NCBI GenBank assembly: GCA_051880035.1
Contig: JBJENE010000017.1
Location: 1-64,000, forward strand
Direction: 5' to 3'
DNA: 64,000 nucleotides
Source of the DNA: Eshraghiella sp051880035
Lineage (GTDB): Bacteria > Bacillota > Clostridia > Lachnospirales > Lachnospiraceae
Shown here: piece after piece, positions 41,421 to 50,256 of the stretch
Numbering within the stretch: the stretch's first letter is position 1
Layout: every line of letters starts with the position of its first letter
Translations under genes and position numbers: made by a program
Notes under the pieces: model-generated
The model's input: the letters and a program-made list of their open reading frames with translations, nothing else
Told to the model about the DNA's origin: nothing
Databases searched by the model: none

Positions 41421-43178
41421 TTACGGAAGAATGTAAATTTCTTTGTATTTATCAAATTTTTCTTTGTATGAAGCGTCATTTAATTTCATTTCGCCAAGAT
41501 AATAGTGGCTTTCAAACTGGTCATCATCCATCTGGAGAACGCATACCGCTATATTGGAACAATGATCCGCAATACGCTCAAAATTAGTCATGATATCTGA
41601 CAAAATAAATCCCAGTTCTATTGTACAGTGGCCGTTGCGGAGTCTGTTAATATGACGCAGTTTTAATTCATCGTTAAGAATGTCTATAACTTCTTCAAGC
41701 GGTTCCACATTGAGTGCCAGGTCTTTGTCGTCCCTAACAAAACACTCTACCGCCATATTCAGAACATTTTCCACCGCGTTCGTAAGAACTTTAAGTTCTT
41801 TTCGTGCATCATCAGAAAAATGAATCTGTTTGCCATACATTTCTTCCGCAGCCTCCTTAAGATTAAGAAGGTGGTCAGAAATACGCTCAAAATCTCCGAT
41901 ACAGTGAAGCATTTTGGTTACTGTCCTGGAATCCCGCTCGCTTAAGCTTTTGGCACTTAAATTCACCAGATAATTGCCCAGCTCATCTTCATAGCGGTCA
42001 ATCAGGTTTTCCATATCGGCAACACTTTGCCCGGTTCCCGAATCATAATAATCAAACAGTGAAAGTACATCCGTAAGACCGCTCTGAACGGTCAAAGCCA
42101 TATTGTTGGTGGTCTTCTTACACTGTTCAACGGCAAATGCCGGCTTTTCAAGAAATCGCACATCCAGAAGCTTAAATTCGTTTTCGGCCGGTACATCCTC
42201 CTTCTTATCCCTGACGGTAAGATATGCCAGCTTCTCAAGCCATTTGGAAAAAGGAAGAAGCACAGCCGTCGCCGTAATATTAAATACTGTATGTATCACA
42301 GCAATTCCAAGCTGGTTTGCGGAAGCGTCCAGGAATTTAAAATCTATAAAGGTATTTATTCCGTAAAACACTCCCATAAATACTATAGTTCCAATTATGT
42401 TAAAATACAAGTGTACAAAAGCTGCTCTTTTCGCATTTTTGCTTGCACCGATACTTGAAATAAGAGCTGTAACACATGTACCTATATTCTGACCGAGAAT
42501 AATCGGCAGGGCACTGGCATACGATATGGCTCCGGTACTGCATAAAGCCTGCAGTATACCTACTGAAGCCGATGAACTCTGAATGATTGCAGTCAGTACC
42601 GCTCCGGCTATAAGTCCGAGTATGGGATTAGAGAACATAGTGAAAAAACTTGTGAATTGGGGATTATCTTTAAGGGGTTCCACTGCTCCGCTCATCATTT
42701 CCATACCAAACATAAGAACGGCAAAGCTTATCAGAATGGTTCCTGTATCCTTACTTTTATCTTTTTTGGCGAACATTAACAGTATAATACCGATAACAGC
42801 CAGGATTGGCGAAAAAGAACTTGGCTTCAACATCTGGACCCAGAATGTGGAAGAATCAATTCCGGAAAGACTGAGAATCCATGAAGTGATGGTGGTACCT
42901 ATATTGGCACCAAAAATAACACCTACAGCCTGACTCAGTTTCATAATTCCGGAGTTTACGAAACCTACCACCATAACGGTTGTTGCTGAAGATGATTGTA
43001 TGACGGCAGTTACACCTGCACCGAGTAAAACTGCTTTGAACCGGCTTGCCGTTAACTTTTCGAGTATTTTTTCCATTTTGCCGCCGGAAACCTTAGCCAG
43101 GCCGTCGCCCATGGAATTCATTCCGAAAAGAAACATTGCAAGTCCGCCAAGTAATGTCAGAATATTAAAAAAATCCAT
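41421..43178 (-). CDS. Na/Pi cotransporter with PhoU-like C-terminal domain
   Basis: A 585-residue protein with two inverted membrane repeats, each carrying the NptA/NPT2 QSSS motif ('AVIQSSSATTVMVVGF' at about 57 and 'AIIQSSSASVGIL' at about 195), and a C-terminal cytoplasmic PhoU-like helical domain (about 345-560). It imports phosphate with sodium, adding low-affinity uptake to the Pst system. It lies in the phosphate operon between phoU and phoP, with its own Pho-box upstream. Confidence 0.93.
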   Translation of the reverse strand: MDFFNILTLLGGLAMFLFGMNSMGDGLAKVSGGKMEKILEKLTASRFKAVLLGAGVTAVIQSSSATTVMVVGFVNSGIMKLSQAVGVIFGANIGTTITSWILSLSGIDSSTFWVQMLKPSSFSPILAVIGIILLMFAKKDKSKDTGTILISFAVLMFGMEMMSGAVEPLKDNPQFTSFFTMFSNPILGLIAGAVLTAIIQSSSASVGILQALCSTGAISYASALPIILGQNIGTCVTALISSIGASKNAKRAAFVHLYFNIIGTIVFMGVFYGINTFIDFKFLDASANQLGIAVIHTVFNITATAVLLPFSKWLEKLAYLTVRDKKEDVPAENEFKLLDVRFLEKPAFAVEQCKKTTNNMALTVQSGLTDVLSLFDYYDSGTGQSVADMENLIDRYEDELGNYLVNLSAKSLSERDSRTVTKMLHCIGDFERISDHLLNLKEAAEEMYGKQIHFSDDARKELKVLTNAVENVLNMAVECFVRDDKDLALNVEPLEEVIDILNDELKLRHINRLRNGHCTIELGFILSDIMTNFERIADHCSNIAVCVLQMDDDQFESHYYLGEMKLNDASYKEKFDKYKEIYILP

Positions 43179-43263
43179 TTTCCCTTACCTTTATGCTTTC
43201 TAATCAAATTATTTGTTTACATAAAATAAGGTATTGTCGTGAAGTAAAAAGCGAGGGGTATCT

Positions 43264-43282
43264 ATGTAAAATTTATGTAAAA
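43264..43282 (-). promoter_or_regulatory. Pho-box-like repeat before the Na/Pi cotransporter
   Basis: ATGTAAAA occurs at 43264-43271 and 43275-43282 (11-bp step), which on the minus strand is two TTTTACAT units. This is the TT(A/T)ACA-N5 direct-repeat layout bound by PhoP in Bacillus. It overlaps the end of phoU. A further TTTACAT is at 43216. Confidence 0.6.
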
Positions 43283-43283
43283 T

Positions 43284-43937
43284 TTACTGAATCACATTAA
43301 TATCGCCTGTTGCGGCATATATTGACCACTCAGCAATATTGGTTGCATGGTCTCCGATTCGTTCAAAATACTTGGCAATCATAAGAAGGTCCGTTTCCTG
43401 GTCTCCGTCTTTAGGATTTGCCGCAATTAATGAAATAATGTCTTCTTTTTCCCGGTAAAAGAGTTTATCCACTACATCATCATACTCAATAACCATTCTG
43501 GCTTTTTCGGTATCTTTTTCAACAAATGACTCAACACTCTTATTTACCATAAATATGGTTTCTACAGCCATCTGCTTTATTGTTTCAAGATTTTTTTCAT
43601 AATCCGTATCTGCCAGTAAAATAATTATTTCCGAAATATCTGATGCATGATCTCCGATTCGTTCCATATCGGTTACCATTTTTAAAGCAGTGGAAATAAA
43701 TCGCAAATCAGAAGCAACCGGCTGCTGCATAAGCAAAAGTCTCATGCAAAGAGTTTCAATGGTTTTCTGTTTCTGATTAATGGTGCTATCATATGCGATA
43801 ACTTCTTTAGCTTTCTCGGGATCCTTCTTTATAAGGGCTTCCACTGCCATTCCTATTGCCTTTTCAATCGCACTGCCCAACATAATTATTTCATCGTTTA
43901 ACAGCTTAAGCTGCTGAAGAAAATATTCTCTCATCAA
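43284..43937 (-). CDS. phoU: Phosphate signalling protein PhoU
   Basis: A 217-residue protein made of two three-helix PhoU repeats with the metal-binding 'ExxxD' motifs ('MERIGDHASDISEI' and 'FERIGDHATNIAEW'). PhoU couples Pst activity to PhoR. It overlaps the pstB end by 4 bp. Start ATG has GGAGG upstream. Confidence 0.95.
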   Translation of the reverse strand: MMREYFLQQLKLLNDEIIMLGSAIEKAIGMAVEALIKKDPEKAKEVIAYDSTINQKQKTIETLCMRLLLMQQPVASDLRFISTALKMVTDMERIGDHASDISEIIILLADTDYEKNLETIKQMAVETIFMVNKSVESFVEKDTEKARMVIEYDDVVDKLFYREKEDIISLIAANPKDGDQETDLLMIAKYFERIGDHATNIAEWSIYAATGDINVIQ

Positions 43938-44686
43938 CCAAACCTCCCTGAAATATAATCCTCGGTTCTTTTATCTTCAGGCATGGAAAACATTTTTTCC
44001 GTATCACCTTTTTCGATTATTTCTCCCAAAAGGAAAAATACTGTTTTATCCGCAACTCTGGCTGCCTGCTGCATATTGTGTGTTACCATGACAATGGTAT
44101 AATCCTTTTTAAGCTCCATAACCAGATCTTCAATCTTGGAAGTGGAAATAGGGTCAAGGGCAGAAGTAGGTTCATCCATAAGTATTACCTCAGGATTAAC
44201 TGCCAATGCTCTTGCTATGCAAAGACGCTGCTGCTGTCCTCCTGAAAGTCCCAATGCCGATTTTTTCAGACGGTCTTTCAGTTCATCCCAGATTGCAGCA
44301 TCTCTGAGGGATTTTTCCACGATATCGTCAAGTTTTGCCTTTGAGCGGATTCCATGGGTTTTAGGTCCGAATGCAATATTATCATAAACACTCATCGGAA
44401 AAGGATTAGGTTTCTGGAATACCATTCCCACCCTTTTTCTCAGACTGCACACATCCATCTTTCCGTATATATCTTCTCCGTCAAGAAGAACCGTTCCTTC
44501 TATGTTACAGCCCTCCACCAGGTCATTCATCCTGTTAAGTGTTTTTAAAAATGTGGATTTACCGCAGCCTGACGGCCCGATAAATGCTGTTATTTCATTT
44601 TTACATATTTCAAGATTTATATTTTTTAATGCATGAAAATCTCCGTAATGAAGATTGAGATTCTCAACCAGATATTTATAATCCAT
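43934..44686 (-). CDS. pstB: Phosphate ABC transporter ATPase PstB
   Basis: A 250-residue ATPase with Walker A GPSGCGKST (about 36-44), 'RMNDLVEG' typical of PstB, signature LSGGQQQRLCIARAL, Walker B 'VILMDEPTSALDP' and 'VTHN'. It drives Pst phosphate uptake. It sits 14 bp after pstA. AGGAG precedes the start. Confidence 0.96.
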   Translation of the reverse strand: MDYKYLVENLNLHYGDFHALKNINLEICKNEITAFIGPSGCGKSTFLKTLNRMNDLVEGCNIEGTVLLDGEDIYGKMDVCSLRKRVGMVFQKPNPFPMSVYDNIAFGPKTHGIRSKAKLDDIVEKSLRDAAIWDELKDRLKKSALGLSGGQQQRLCIARALAVNPEVILMDEPTSALDPISTSKIEDLVMELKKDYTIVMVTHNMQQAARVADKTVFFLLGEIIEKGDTEKMFSMPEDKRTEDYISGRFG

Positions 44687-44700
44687 AGATGCTCCTTTAT

Positions 44701-45543
44701 CTATTTCCCTGTTTTCTTAACAAGTCTTTTGGCCACAAACGAAGACAGCTCATTCATTAAGAACACCAGTACCAGGAGAATTACTGCCGTAGCAAATGTC
44801 TGCTCCGTGTGAAGACCTTCACTGGAAATTATGTACATATGAACTGCCAGCGTTCTTCCTGATGACATAAGTCCTCTTATATTGCCTGTTGCGGAACCGG
44901 CCGTATATAATAATGCTGCTGTCTCGCCCACGATTCTTCCTATGGCAAGAATAATACCTGAAAGAATTCCAGGAATCGCCGGCGGAAGAACAACCTTAAA
45001 TATGGTTCTGAGTTTTCCTGCACCAAGCGCAAAGCTTCCTTCCCTAAACGAATCGGGAACCGAAAGAAGTGCCTCCTCCGTAGTTCGCAATATCGTAGGA
45101 AGTACCATGATTGCTATAGTTGCGGAACCGGCCATAATTGAATAGTCCCATTTCAGGAAAGTAACGAAGAAAATCATACCGAACAATCCATAAATAATGG
45201 AAGGAATTCCGCTTAATGTCTCCGCCATTACCCTGATAATCTTTACCAGCTTATTGCCCTTTTTGGCATATTCCACAAGATAAATTGCTGCTCCCATTCC
45301 CAAAGGTACAGATATAAGCAGTGAAATCACCGTCAGAACAAGTGTATTAATAAGTGCCGGCATCAGGGAAACATTATCTGAGTTATATTTCCAGGCAAAA
45401 AGTCCTTCGGATGAAAGATTTGGCACACCTCTTGCAATTATATAAATCAATACAAAAAACAATGCACCTGCCGTCAGCACCGCTGCCAGAATCATAAGCC
45501 ATCTTAGAATCAATGAACCGAGATGAATTTTCTTTGTTTTCAT
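44701..45543 (-). CDS. pstA: Phosphate ABC permease PstA
   Basis: A 280-residue permease with six membrane segments and the PstA text 'GVPNLSSEGLF', 'LLISVPLGMGAAIYLVEY' and the EAA coupling loop 'EEALLSVPDSFREGSFALGAGKLRTI'. It overlaps pstC by 4 bp and pairs with it. Confidence 0.95.
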   Translation of the reverse strand: MKTKKIHLGSLILRWLMILAAVLTAGALFFVLIYIIARGVPNLSSEGLFAWKYNSDNVSLMPALINTLVLTVISLLISVPLGMGAAIYLVEYAKKGNKLVKIIRVMAETLSGIPSIIYGLFGMIFFVTFLKWDYSIMAGSATIAIMVLPTILRTTEEALLSVPDSFREGSFALGAGKLRTIFKVVLPPAIPGILSGIILAIGRIVGETAALLYTAGSATGNIRGLMSSGRTLAVHMYIISSEGLHTEQTFATAVILLVLVFLMNELSSFVAKRLVKKTGK

Positions 45544-46385
45544 GAGTTCACCTGCTTCCTCTTGGTAAGTGCAATGACAACATTAATAATAAGTATGAAT
45601 ACAAAAAGTATTACACCCGTGGCAATAAGTGCTTCCCTGTGCAGGTCTGTCGCATAACCCATTTCAAGAACTATGTTGGATGTAAGTGTTCTTACCCCAT
45701 CCAATATGCTGTCAGGAATTCTCGCCTGGTTACCGACAATCATTTTGACTGCCATTGTTTCTCCTATGGCTCTTCCTATTCCCAGAGTTACTGCGGCAAT
45801 AATTCCCGATTTGGCTGCCGGAACAACCGTACGGTATACACTTGCCTCTTTTGTCGCTCCAAGTGCCAGGGCACCTTCATAATAGCTTTCCGGCACAGCT
45901 CTGATTGCAGCTTCGGAAACACCTATTATCGTCGGAAGAATCATCATTCCCAGAATAATAGAGGTTCCAAGAATACTGAATCCCTTTCCGCCGATATAAT
46001 CTCTTATAAACGGAACAACAACGGTTAATCCGAAAAGACCGTATACAATTGATGGAATTCCTGCCAGAAGATTAACAACCGGCTTAAGAATTTTATAAAG
46101 CCACTTTGGACAAAATTTTGCCATGAACACTGCCATAAGAAGTCCTATCGGAACTCCTATAATTAAAGCACCCACAGTTACATAAATACTTCCCAATATC
46201 ATAGGAAGTATTCCGTATAAGTCATTTCCGGGTCTCCATACTTTGCCTGTAAGGAATTCCTTCAGGCCGATTTCGGCGATTGCAGGAACTCCTCTGGCAA
46301 ATAAGAATACACAGATTACGATTACCGCTGCTATGGATGCACATGCCAGTGTGGCAAATACATATTTCATAGGTCCGTCTTTCAT
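45540..46385 (-). CDS. pstC: Phosphate ABC permease PstC
   Basis: A 281-residue permease with six membrane segments and PstC text 'LTGKVWRPGNDLYGILPMI', coupling loop 'EAAIRAVPESYYEGALALGATKEAS' and 'AIGETMAVKMIVGNQ'. It lies 29 bp after pstS. Confidence 0.95.
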   Translation of the reverse strand: MKDGPMKYVFATLACASIAAVIVICVFLFARGVPAIAEIGLKEFLTGKVWRPGNDLYGILPMILGSIYVTVGALIIGVPIGLLMAVFMAKFCPKWLYKILKPVVNLLAGIPSIVYGLFGLTVVVPFIRDYIGGKGFSILGTSIILGMMILPTIIGVSEAAIRAVPESYYEGALALGATKEASVYRTVVPAAKSGIIAAVTLGIGRAIGETMAVKMIVGNQARIPDSILDGVRTLTSNIVLEMGYATDLHREALIATGVILFVFILIINVVIALTKRKQVNS

Positions 46386-46414
46386 AAATCTCTATCCTTG
46401 ATTATTATTTTTAA

Positions 46415-47299
46415 TTACTTTGTTGCATCTTCCCAGGTTGTAACATCGCCTGTAAAGATATTCTTAATCTGCTCTTTTGTAAGACCTTCTGTTGTATTGT
46501 CGTTATTAACAATTACTGCGATTCCGTCCATTGCAATTACTGTAGGAACAAGACCGTTATCAAGTTCGCTGTCCTTTAATTCACGGGATGCCATACCGAT
46601 ATCATATGAACCTGATGCCGCATTTTCCATTCCGGTTGATGAATCACTTGTCTGAAGTTCTATTGTTACAGATCCTTTGTAAGCTTCAATTAATTTTTCC
46701 ATTACAGGTGATACTGATGAAGAACCGCCTACAACAATCTTTCCTGTTGCTCCGTTTGACTCAAAAGCTTTGGCATCTGATACTGCGATATATCCGTTAT
46801 CCTCAATTACAGCCTGACCGTCAGCACTCATAATAAAGTTGATGAAATCCTGTGCTGCTTCTCCTGCCTCGCCTTTTGTTGCGATGTTAAATGGTCTTGA
46901 AACAGTGTACTTACCTGAAGCAACATTATCTGTTGTAGCCTCAACGCCATCTACTTTTAAAGCCTTTACCGTATTGTTTAATGAACCAAGTGAAATGTAT
47001 CCGATTGCATATGTATCACCTGATACTGTTGTAATTACTTCGTTAGTGCTGTTTGAAATAACCGCATCTTCTGATGTATAGTCAACTTTATTTCCGTCAG
47101 CATCCTTCTGCTCAACACCTGTTATTTCTATAAAAGCTCCTCTTGTTCCTGAGCCATCCTCTCTTGTAACAACAGTAATTTCTTTGCCTGCATCAAAGCT
47201 TCCTGCTGTCTCTGTTTTTTTACATCCTGCAAAACATGCTGCTGCCATTCCTGCTACCATTATTGTAGCAATTGTTCTTTTAATCAGATTTTTTTTCAT
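46415..47299 (-). CDS. pstS: Phosphate-binding lipoprotein PstS
   Basis: A 294-residue protein with a signal peptide and lipobox (ACFAGC, Cys about residue 25) and a PBP-like-2 fold. Phosphate ligand text 'REDGSGTRGAF' and 'GGSSSVSPVMEKL' matches PstS halves in swapped order. ATG 47299 after AAGGAG is chosen over the codon at 47362, as the signal peptide then starts MKKNLIKRTIAT. It is the surface receptor of the Pst system. Confidence 0.94.
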   Translation of the reverse strand: MKKNLIKRTIATIMVAGMAAACFAGCKKTETAGSFDAGKEITVVTREDGSGTRGAFIEITGVEQKDADGNKVDYTSEDAVISNSTNEVITTVSGDTYAIGYISLGSLNNTVKALKVDGVEATTDNVASGKYTVSRPFNIATKGEAGEAAQDFINFIMSADGQAVIEDNGYIAVSDAKAFESNGATGKIVVGGSSSVSPVMEKLIEAYKGSVTIELQTSDSSTGMENAASGSYDIGMASRELKDSELDNGLVPTVIAMDGIAVIVNNDNTTEGLTKEQIKNIFTGDVTTWEDATK

Positions 47300-47374
47300 T
47301 TTCTTTTTCTCCTTTTTTTCTTTTGCCGGTATTCTTTCCACCCGGCTTTCTTGCTCTTTCAACTTTTTGTGTTT

Positions 47375-47596
47375 TTATGATGCATACTTTTGTAATACAT
47401 TCATAACCTCAGCCTCTTTATCCCTGTCACACACCTCAACTTCAATAGGTTTGGATAAATCCAGGCTTAAAATTCCCATAATTGATTTTGCATCAATGAC
47501 ATACCGTGATGAAACAAGATCGATTTCCGTATCAAAGTTTGCGACTTCATTTACAAAAGTTTTGACTTTCTCAACAGAGTTAAGATTCACCTTCAT
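47375..47596 (-). CDS. HPr-like protein without the phospho-His
   Basis: A 73-residue protein with the HPr fold text 'IDAKSIMGILSLDL' and 'IEVEV', covering the Ser46-like region of PTS HPr. It contains no histidine, so the His15 site and the surrounding GxHARPA motif are missing. It cannot carry PTS phosphate by the normal route. It is the first gene before pstS, 76 bp upstream, with no terminator between, and AAAGGAG precedes ATG. A regulatory role for the phosphate operon is possible but unproven. Confidence 0.85.
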   Translation of the reverse strand: MKVNLNSVEKVKTFVNEVANFDTEIDLVSSRYVIDAKSIMGILSLDLSKPIEVEVCDRDKEAEVMNVLQKYAS

Positions 47597-47646
47597 TGAT
47601 TTTTTTCTCCTTTCTTCTTTCTACAGTATCTAGAATATTTCCGTCA

Positions 47647-47686
47647 TGTAAATTCCAAAGCCATTGTTATGCAAAATTAATGTAAA
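47647..47686 (-). promoter_or_regulatory. Pho-box-like repeats before the pst operon
   Basis: TGTAAA or TGCAAA occurs at 47647, 47670 and 47681; on the minus strand TTTACA-N5-TTTGCA with 11-bp step, then another site about two turns away. It lies 50-90 bp before the HPr-like start. PhoP is the likely binder. Confidence 0.55.
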
Positions 47687-47736
47687 GTTTGTGTATTGAA
47701 TTTAATGATGGAATTGCTAATTGGTGTTAGCAGAGG

Positions 47737-48060
47737 CTATGATGACGATGCGGGATTTGGGCTTTTTTGCTCGTAACCGGAGTCTCGGGACTACGATGAC
47801 GATGCGGGATTTCGGCTTTTTTGCTCGTAGTCTAAGCCCCGGGACTACGATGATAAATTGGATTTCGGTGAAAAATGCTCGTAGCCCATGCCCCGGGACT
47901 ACGATGATAAATTGGTTTTCGGTGAAAAATGCTCGTAGCCCATGCCCCGGGACTACGATGATAAATTGGTTTTCGGTGAAAAATGCTCGTAGCTCGTGCC
48001 CAAAAACTACGATTAAAAAGCCAGCTATCAAGATATTTGCTCGTAGCCACAAAGAAGGCT
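47737..48060. repeat. 54-bp tandem repeats (six units)
   Basis: Units start at 47737, 47791, 47845, 47899, 47953 and 48007, exactly 54 bp apart. Each runs from CTACGAtg to gCTCGTAG before a GC-rich joint, so every unit can form a hairpin (CTACGA/TCGTAG). Units 1-2 share GCGGGATTTCGGC, and units 3-5 share GATAAATTGG with GGTGAAAAATG, showing two families. As 54 is a multiple of 3, both strands stay open by chance; I do not call a gene. Function unknown. Confidence 0.85.
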
Positions 48061-48078
48061 ATAAAATCAAGTAGGTCG

Positions 48079-48168
48079 CCCCCCCTCGCTTCGCTTGCGG
48101 GTTGTAAGGTAAGCCCCCTCGCTCCGCTTGCGGGTTTGTAAGGTAAGCCCCCTCGCTTCGCTTGCGGG
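48079..48168. repeat. GC-rich 33-bp repeats (three units)
   Basis: Three units of about 33 bp, each with CCCCCTCGCTTCGCTTGCGGG-like text (one T/C change), joined by TTGTAAGGTAAG. The GC content is far above the surroundings. The CCCCCTCG core is like the repeats at 20516-20550. Nothing else is seen up to the terminator at 48221. Confidence 0.75.
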
Positions 48169-48220
48169 ATATAATAACAATTTGTGCAAGCACAATTTCT
48201 GCATGACGGCTTATTGCCAA

Positions 48221-48262
48221 TACAAAAAGAGCTACAAAAAACTTTGAATCGTCTTTTGTAGC
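48221..48262 (-). terminator. Terminator after rubrerythrin
   Basis: On the minus strand GCTACAAAA (48254-48262) pairs with TTTTGTAGC (48231-48239) around a 14-base loop, followed by TCTTTTTGTA. Confidence 0.85.
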
Positions 48263-48289
48263 CCTTACTTCATTAATATGCAGTTGGGA

Positions 48290-48823
48290 TTAATAATTTT
48301 CTGCTTTTACCTGGAAATATGCCTGAGGATGATTACATACCGGACATACCTCCGGAGCTTTCTGTCCGATTACAATGTGTCCGCAGTTAGCACACTGCCA
48401 GATAGTGTCTCCGTCTTTGGAAAATACAAGTCCGTCCTTAACATTCGCAAGGAGTTTTCTGTATCTTTCTTCGTGTTCCTTCTCGATTTTGCCTACTTCT
48501 TCAAAAAGAAAAGCAATGTGGTCAAAACCTTCTTCTTTGGCTTCCTTAGCAAACTGGGCATACATATCTGTCCACTCGTAATTCTCTCCTTCTGCTGCCG
48601 CAAGAAGGTTCTCATCTGTTGAACCTATTCCTGATAAAAGTTTAAACCAGATTTTTGCATGTTCCTTTTCGTTATTAGCTGTTTCTTCAAAAATATTGGC
48701 AATCTGAACATATCCGTCCTTCTTTGCTTTTGATGCAAAATAAGTATATTTGTTCCTTGCCATTGACTCGCCTGCAAATGCAGTCTGAAGATTAGCTTCT
48801 GTCTTGCTTCCTTTTAATTCCAT
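48290..48823 (-). CDS. rbr: Rubrerythrin
   Basis: A 177-residue protein with an N-terminal ferritin-like diiron bundle ('ETANNEKEHAKIWF' and 'EEVGKIEKEHEERYR' supply the Glu/His ligands) and a C-terminal rubredoxin site with two CxxC pairs ('WQCANCG' and 'VCPVCN'). It reduces peroxide in anaerobes. GGAGGAA lies before ATG 48823. Single-gene unit. Confidence 0.95.
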   Translation of the reverse strand: MELKGSKTEANLQTAFAGESMARNKYTYFASKAKKDGYVQIANIFEETANNEKEHAKIWFKLLSGIGSTDENLLAAAEGENYEWTDMYAQFAKEAKEEGFDHIAFLFEEVGKIEKEHEERYRKLLANVKDGLVFSKDGDTIWQCANCGHIVIGQKAPEVCPVCNHPQAYFQVKAENY

Positions 48824-48870
48824 GAATAAATTCCTCCTGATTTATACAAGTATTTTATAAAATTATACGC

Positions 48871-49557
48871 TTAAAACTGATTTTTTTCAACTGAAATAAC
48901 CGTGAGAATTTCCCCGTCCACCGTAAATTTAACATTCAATCCCGCAAAAGTCATACCGTATATCCGGGCAGGATCATTCTGGTATGACGGTCTGGGGTCG
49001 TTTCTTAATGCCCCTATGAGACCCTTTCTTTTGCTTTCCGGAACCGATGAAAGCAGTTTATCGCTAAACTCCACATCGAGCCCGTAATCTTCAAATTCTT
49101 TGGCAAACCCGCCTTGGGCTTCCGGGTGGCAGTCCGAATGTGGCAGATACGGCTTAATATCATAAATCGGCGTTCCATCCATAATATCCACCCCTGAAAC
49201 ATGCAGAACAACACCTCTTCCCGGCTCTTTACATATTTCATTAAGTTTTACACATGATAACCCTATGGGATTAGGTCTGAAAGGTGACCTGGTGGCAAAA
49301 ACTCCAACTCTTTTATCTCCTCCGAGCCTTGGCGGTCTGACCGTCGGGGACCATCCTTCTTTAATGTTTTCGGAAAATTCCCATAAAAGCCATATATGTG
49401 AGAATCCTTCAAGGCCCCTCACTGCTGCTTCATCACGGTATTCCGGTTCAAAAACAATCGTCCCTTCCAGTTCTTTCACCATTCCGCTTTGTCTTGGTAT
49501 CCCGAATTTCTGCGGGAAATCCGTATATATTCTGGCAATTATTTTCATATTTTTCAC
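48871..49557 (-). CDS. trmO: tRNA (N6-threonylcarbamoyladenosine-37-N6)-methyltransferase TrmO
   Basis: A 228-residue protein with TsaA/TrmO signatures 'DFPQKFGIPRQ', 'LEGFSHIWLLW' and 'VFATRSPFRPNPIGLS', typical of the family that methylates t6A at tRNA position 37 with AdoMet. It lies just after lrgB (6 bp). Confidence 0.92.
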   Translation of the reverse strand: MKNMKIIARIYTDFPQKFGIPRQSGMVKELEGTIVFEPEYRDEAAVRGLEGFSHIWLLWEFSENIKEGWSPTVRPPRLGGDKRVGVFATRSPFRPNPIGLSCVKLNEICKEPGRGVVLHVSGVDIMDGTPIYDIKPYLPHSDCHPEAQGGFAKEFEDYGLDVEFSDKLLSSVPESKRKGLIGALRNDPRPSYQNDPARIYGMTFAGLNVKFTVDGEILTVISVEKNQF

Positions 49558-49563
49558 CCGCTA

Positions 49564-50256
49564 TTATATAAAATAAGAAAAAACAGTGGCTCCGATAACG
49601 GTAAGTATGCCCGATACAGCTATTGAAAGACTGCTCATTGCCCCCTGTATTTCACCCATTTCCATGGCTTTTGTGGTTCCTATGGCGTGGGCTGCCGTTC
49701 CGATTCCTATACCTACAGCAACCGGCTCGGTGATTTTAAATATCCTGCACACTCCCGACGCAATAATATTTCCCAGGATTCCCGTAACTATTATTACAGC
49801 CACCGTTATGGTAACATGACCGCCCAATTCCTCAGATACGCCCATTCCTATTGCCGTGGTAATCGACTTTGGAAGAAGCGTTACATACTCCGAATGATTA
49901 AGTCCGAAAAGCAATGCCATTACGAAGACGCACAAAAGACTTGTGAGCACTCCCGAAACAATCCCCGCCAATATTGCCTTCCAGTCCTTTTTAAGTTTGT
50001 CTATCTGCTCATATAACGGAATGGCAAGGCACACGGTTGCAGGTGTGAGCAAATAACTTAAGTATTTTGCACCCGAAAGATATGTATCATATTTTATATT
50101 AAACACCTTCAAAAAAATAATTACGAGAACCACAGAAATAAGCAAAGGATTAAGTATTGCCCATTTCAGTTTTTTCCTTAAAAACTCAGCTGCAGCATAT
50201 GCCAGAATGCTTATAAACACTCCGAAAAACACGCAATTTTGTAAAATATTATCCAT
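49564..50256 (-). CDS. lrgB: LrgB/CidB antiholin-like protein
   Basis: A 230-residue membrane protein with about seven segments and LrgB text 'LLPKSITTAIGMGVSEELGG' and 'AHAIGTTKAMEMGEIQGAMSSL'. It shares one base with lrgA (50256). LrgAB controls murein hydrolase export or pyruvate movement in other bacteria. Confidence 0.94.
   Translation of the reverse strand: MDNILQNCVFFGVFISILAYAAAEFLRKKLKWAILNPLLISVVLVIIFLKVFNIKYDTYLSGAKYLSYLLTPATVCLAIPLYEQIDKLKKDWKAILAGIVSGVLTSLLCVFVMALLFGLNHSEYVTLLPKSITTAIGMGVSEELGGHVTITVAVIIVTGILGNIIASGVCRIFKITEPVAVGIGIGTAAHAIGTTKAMEMGEIQGAMSSLSIAVSGILTVIGATVFSYFI

Noticed and set aside
47717..48074. Opposing ORFs of 111 and 117 residues in the 54-bp repeats
   Set aside because: The repeat length is a multiple of 3, so all frames repeat; no RBS and no non-repetitive domain.
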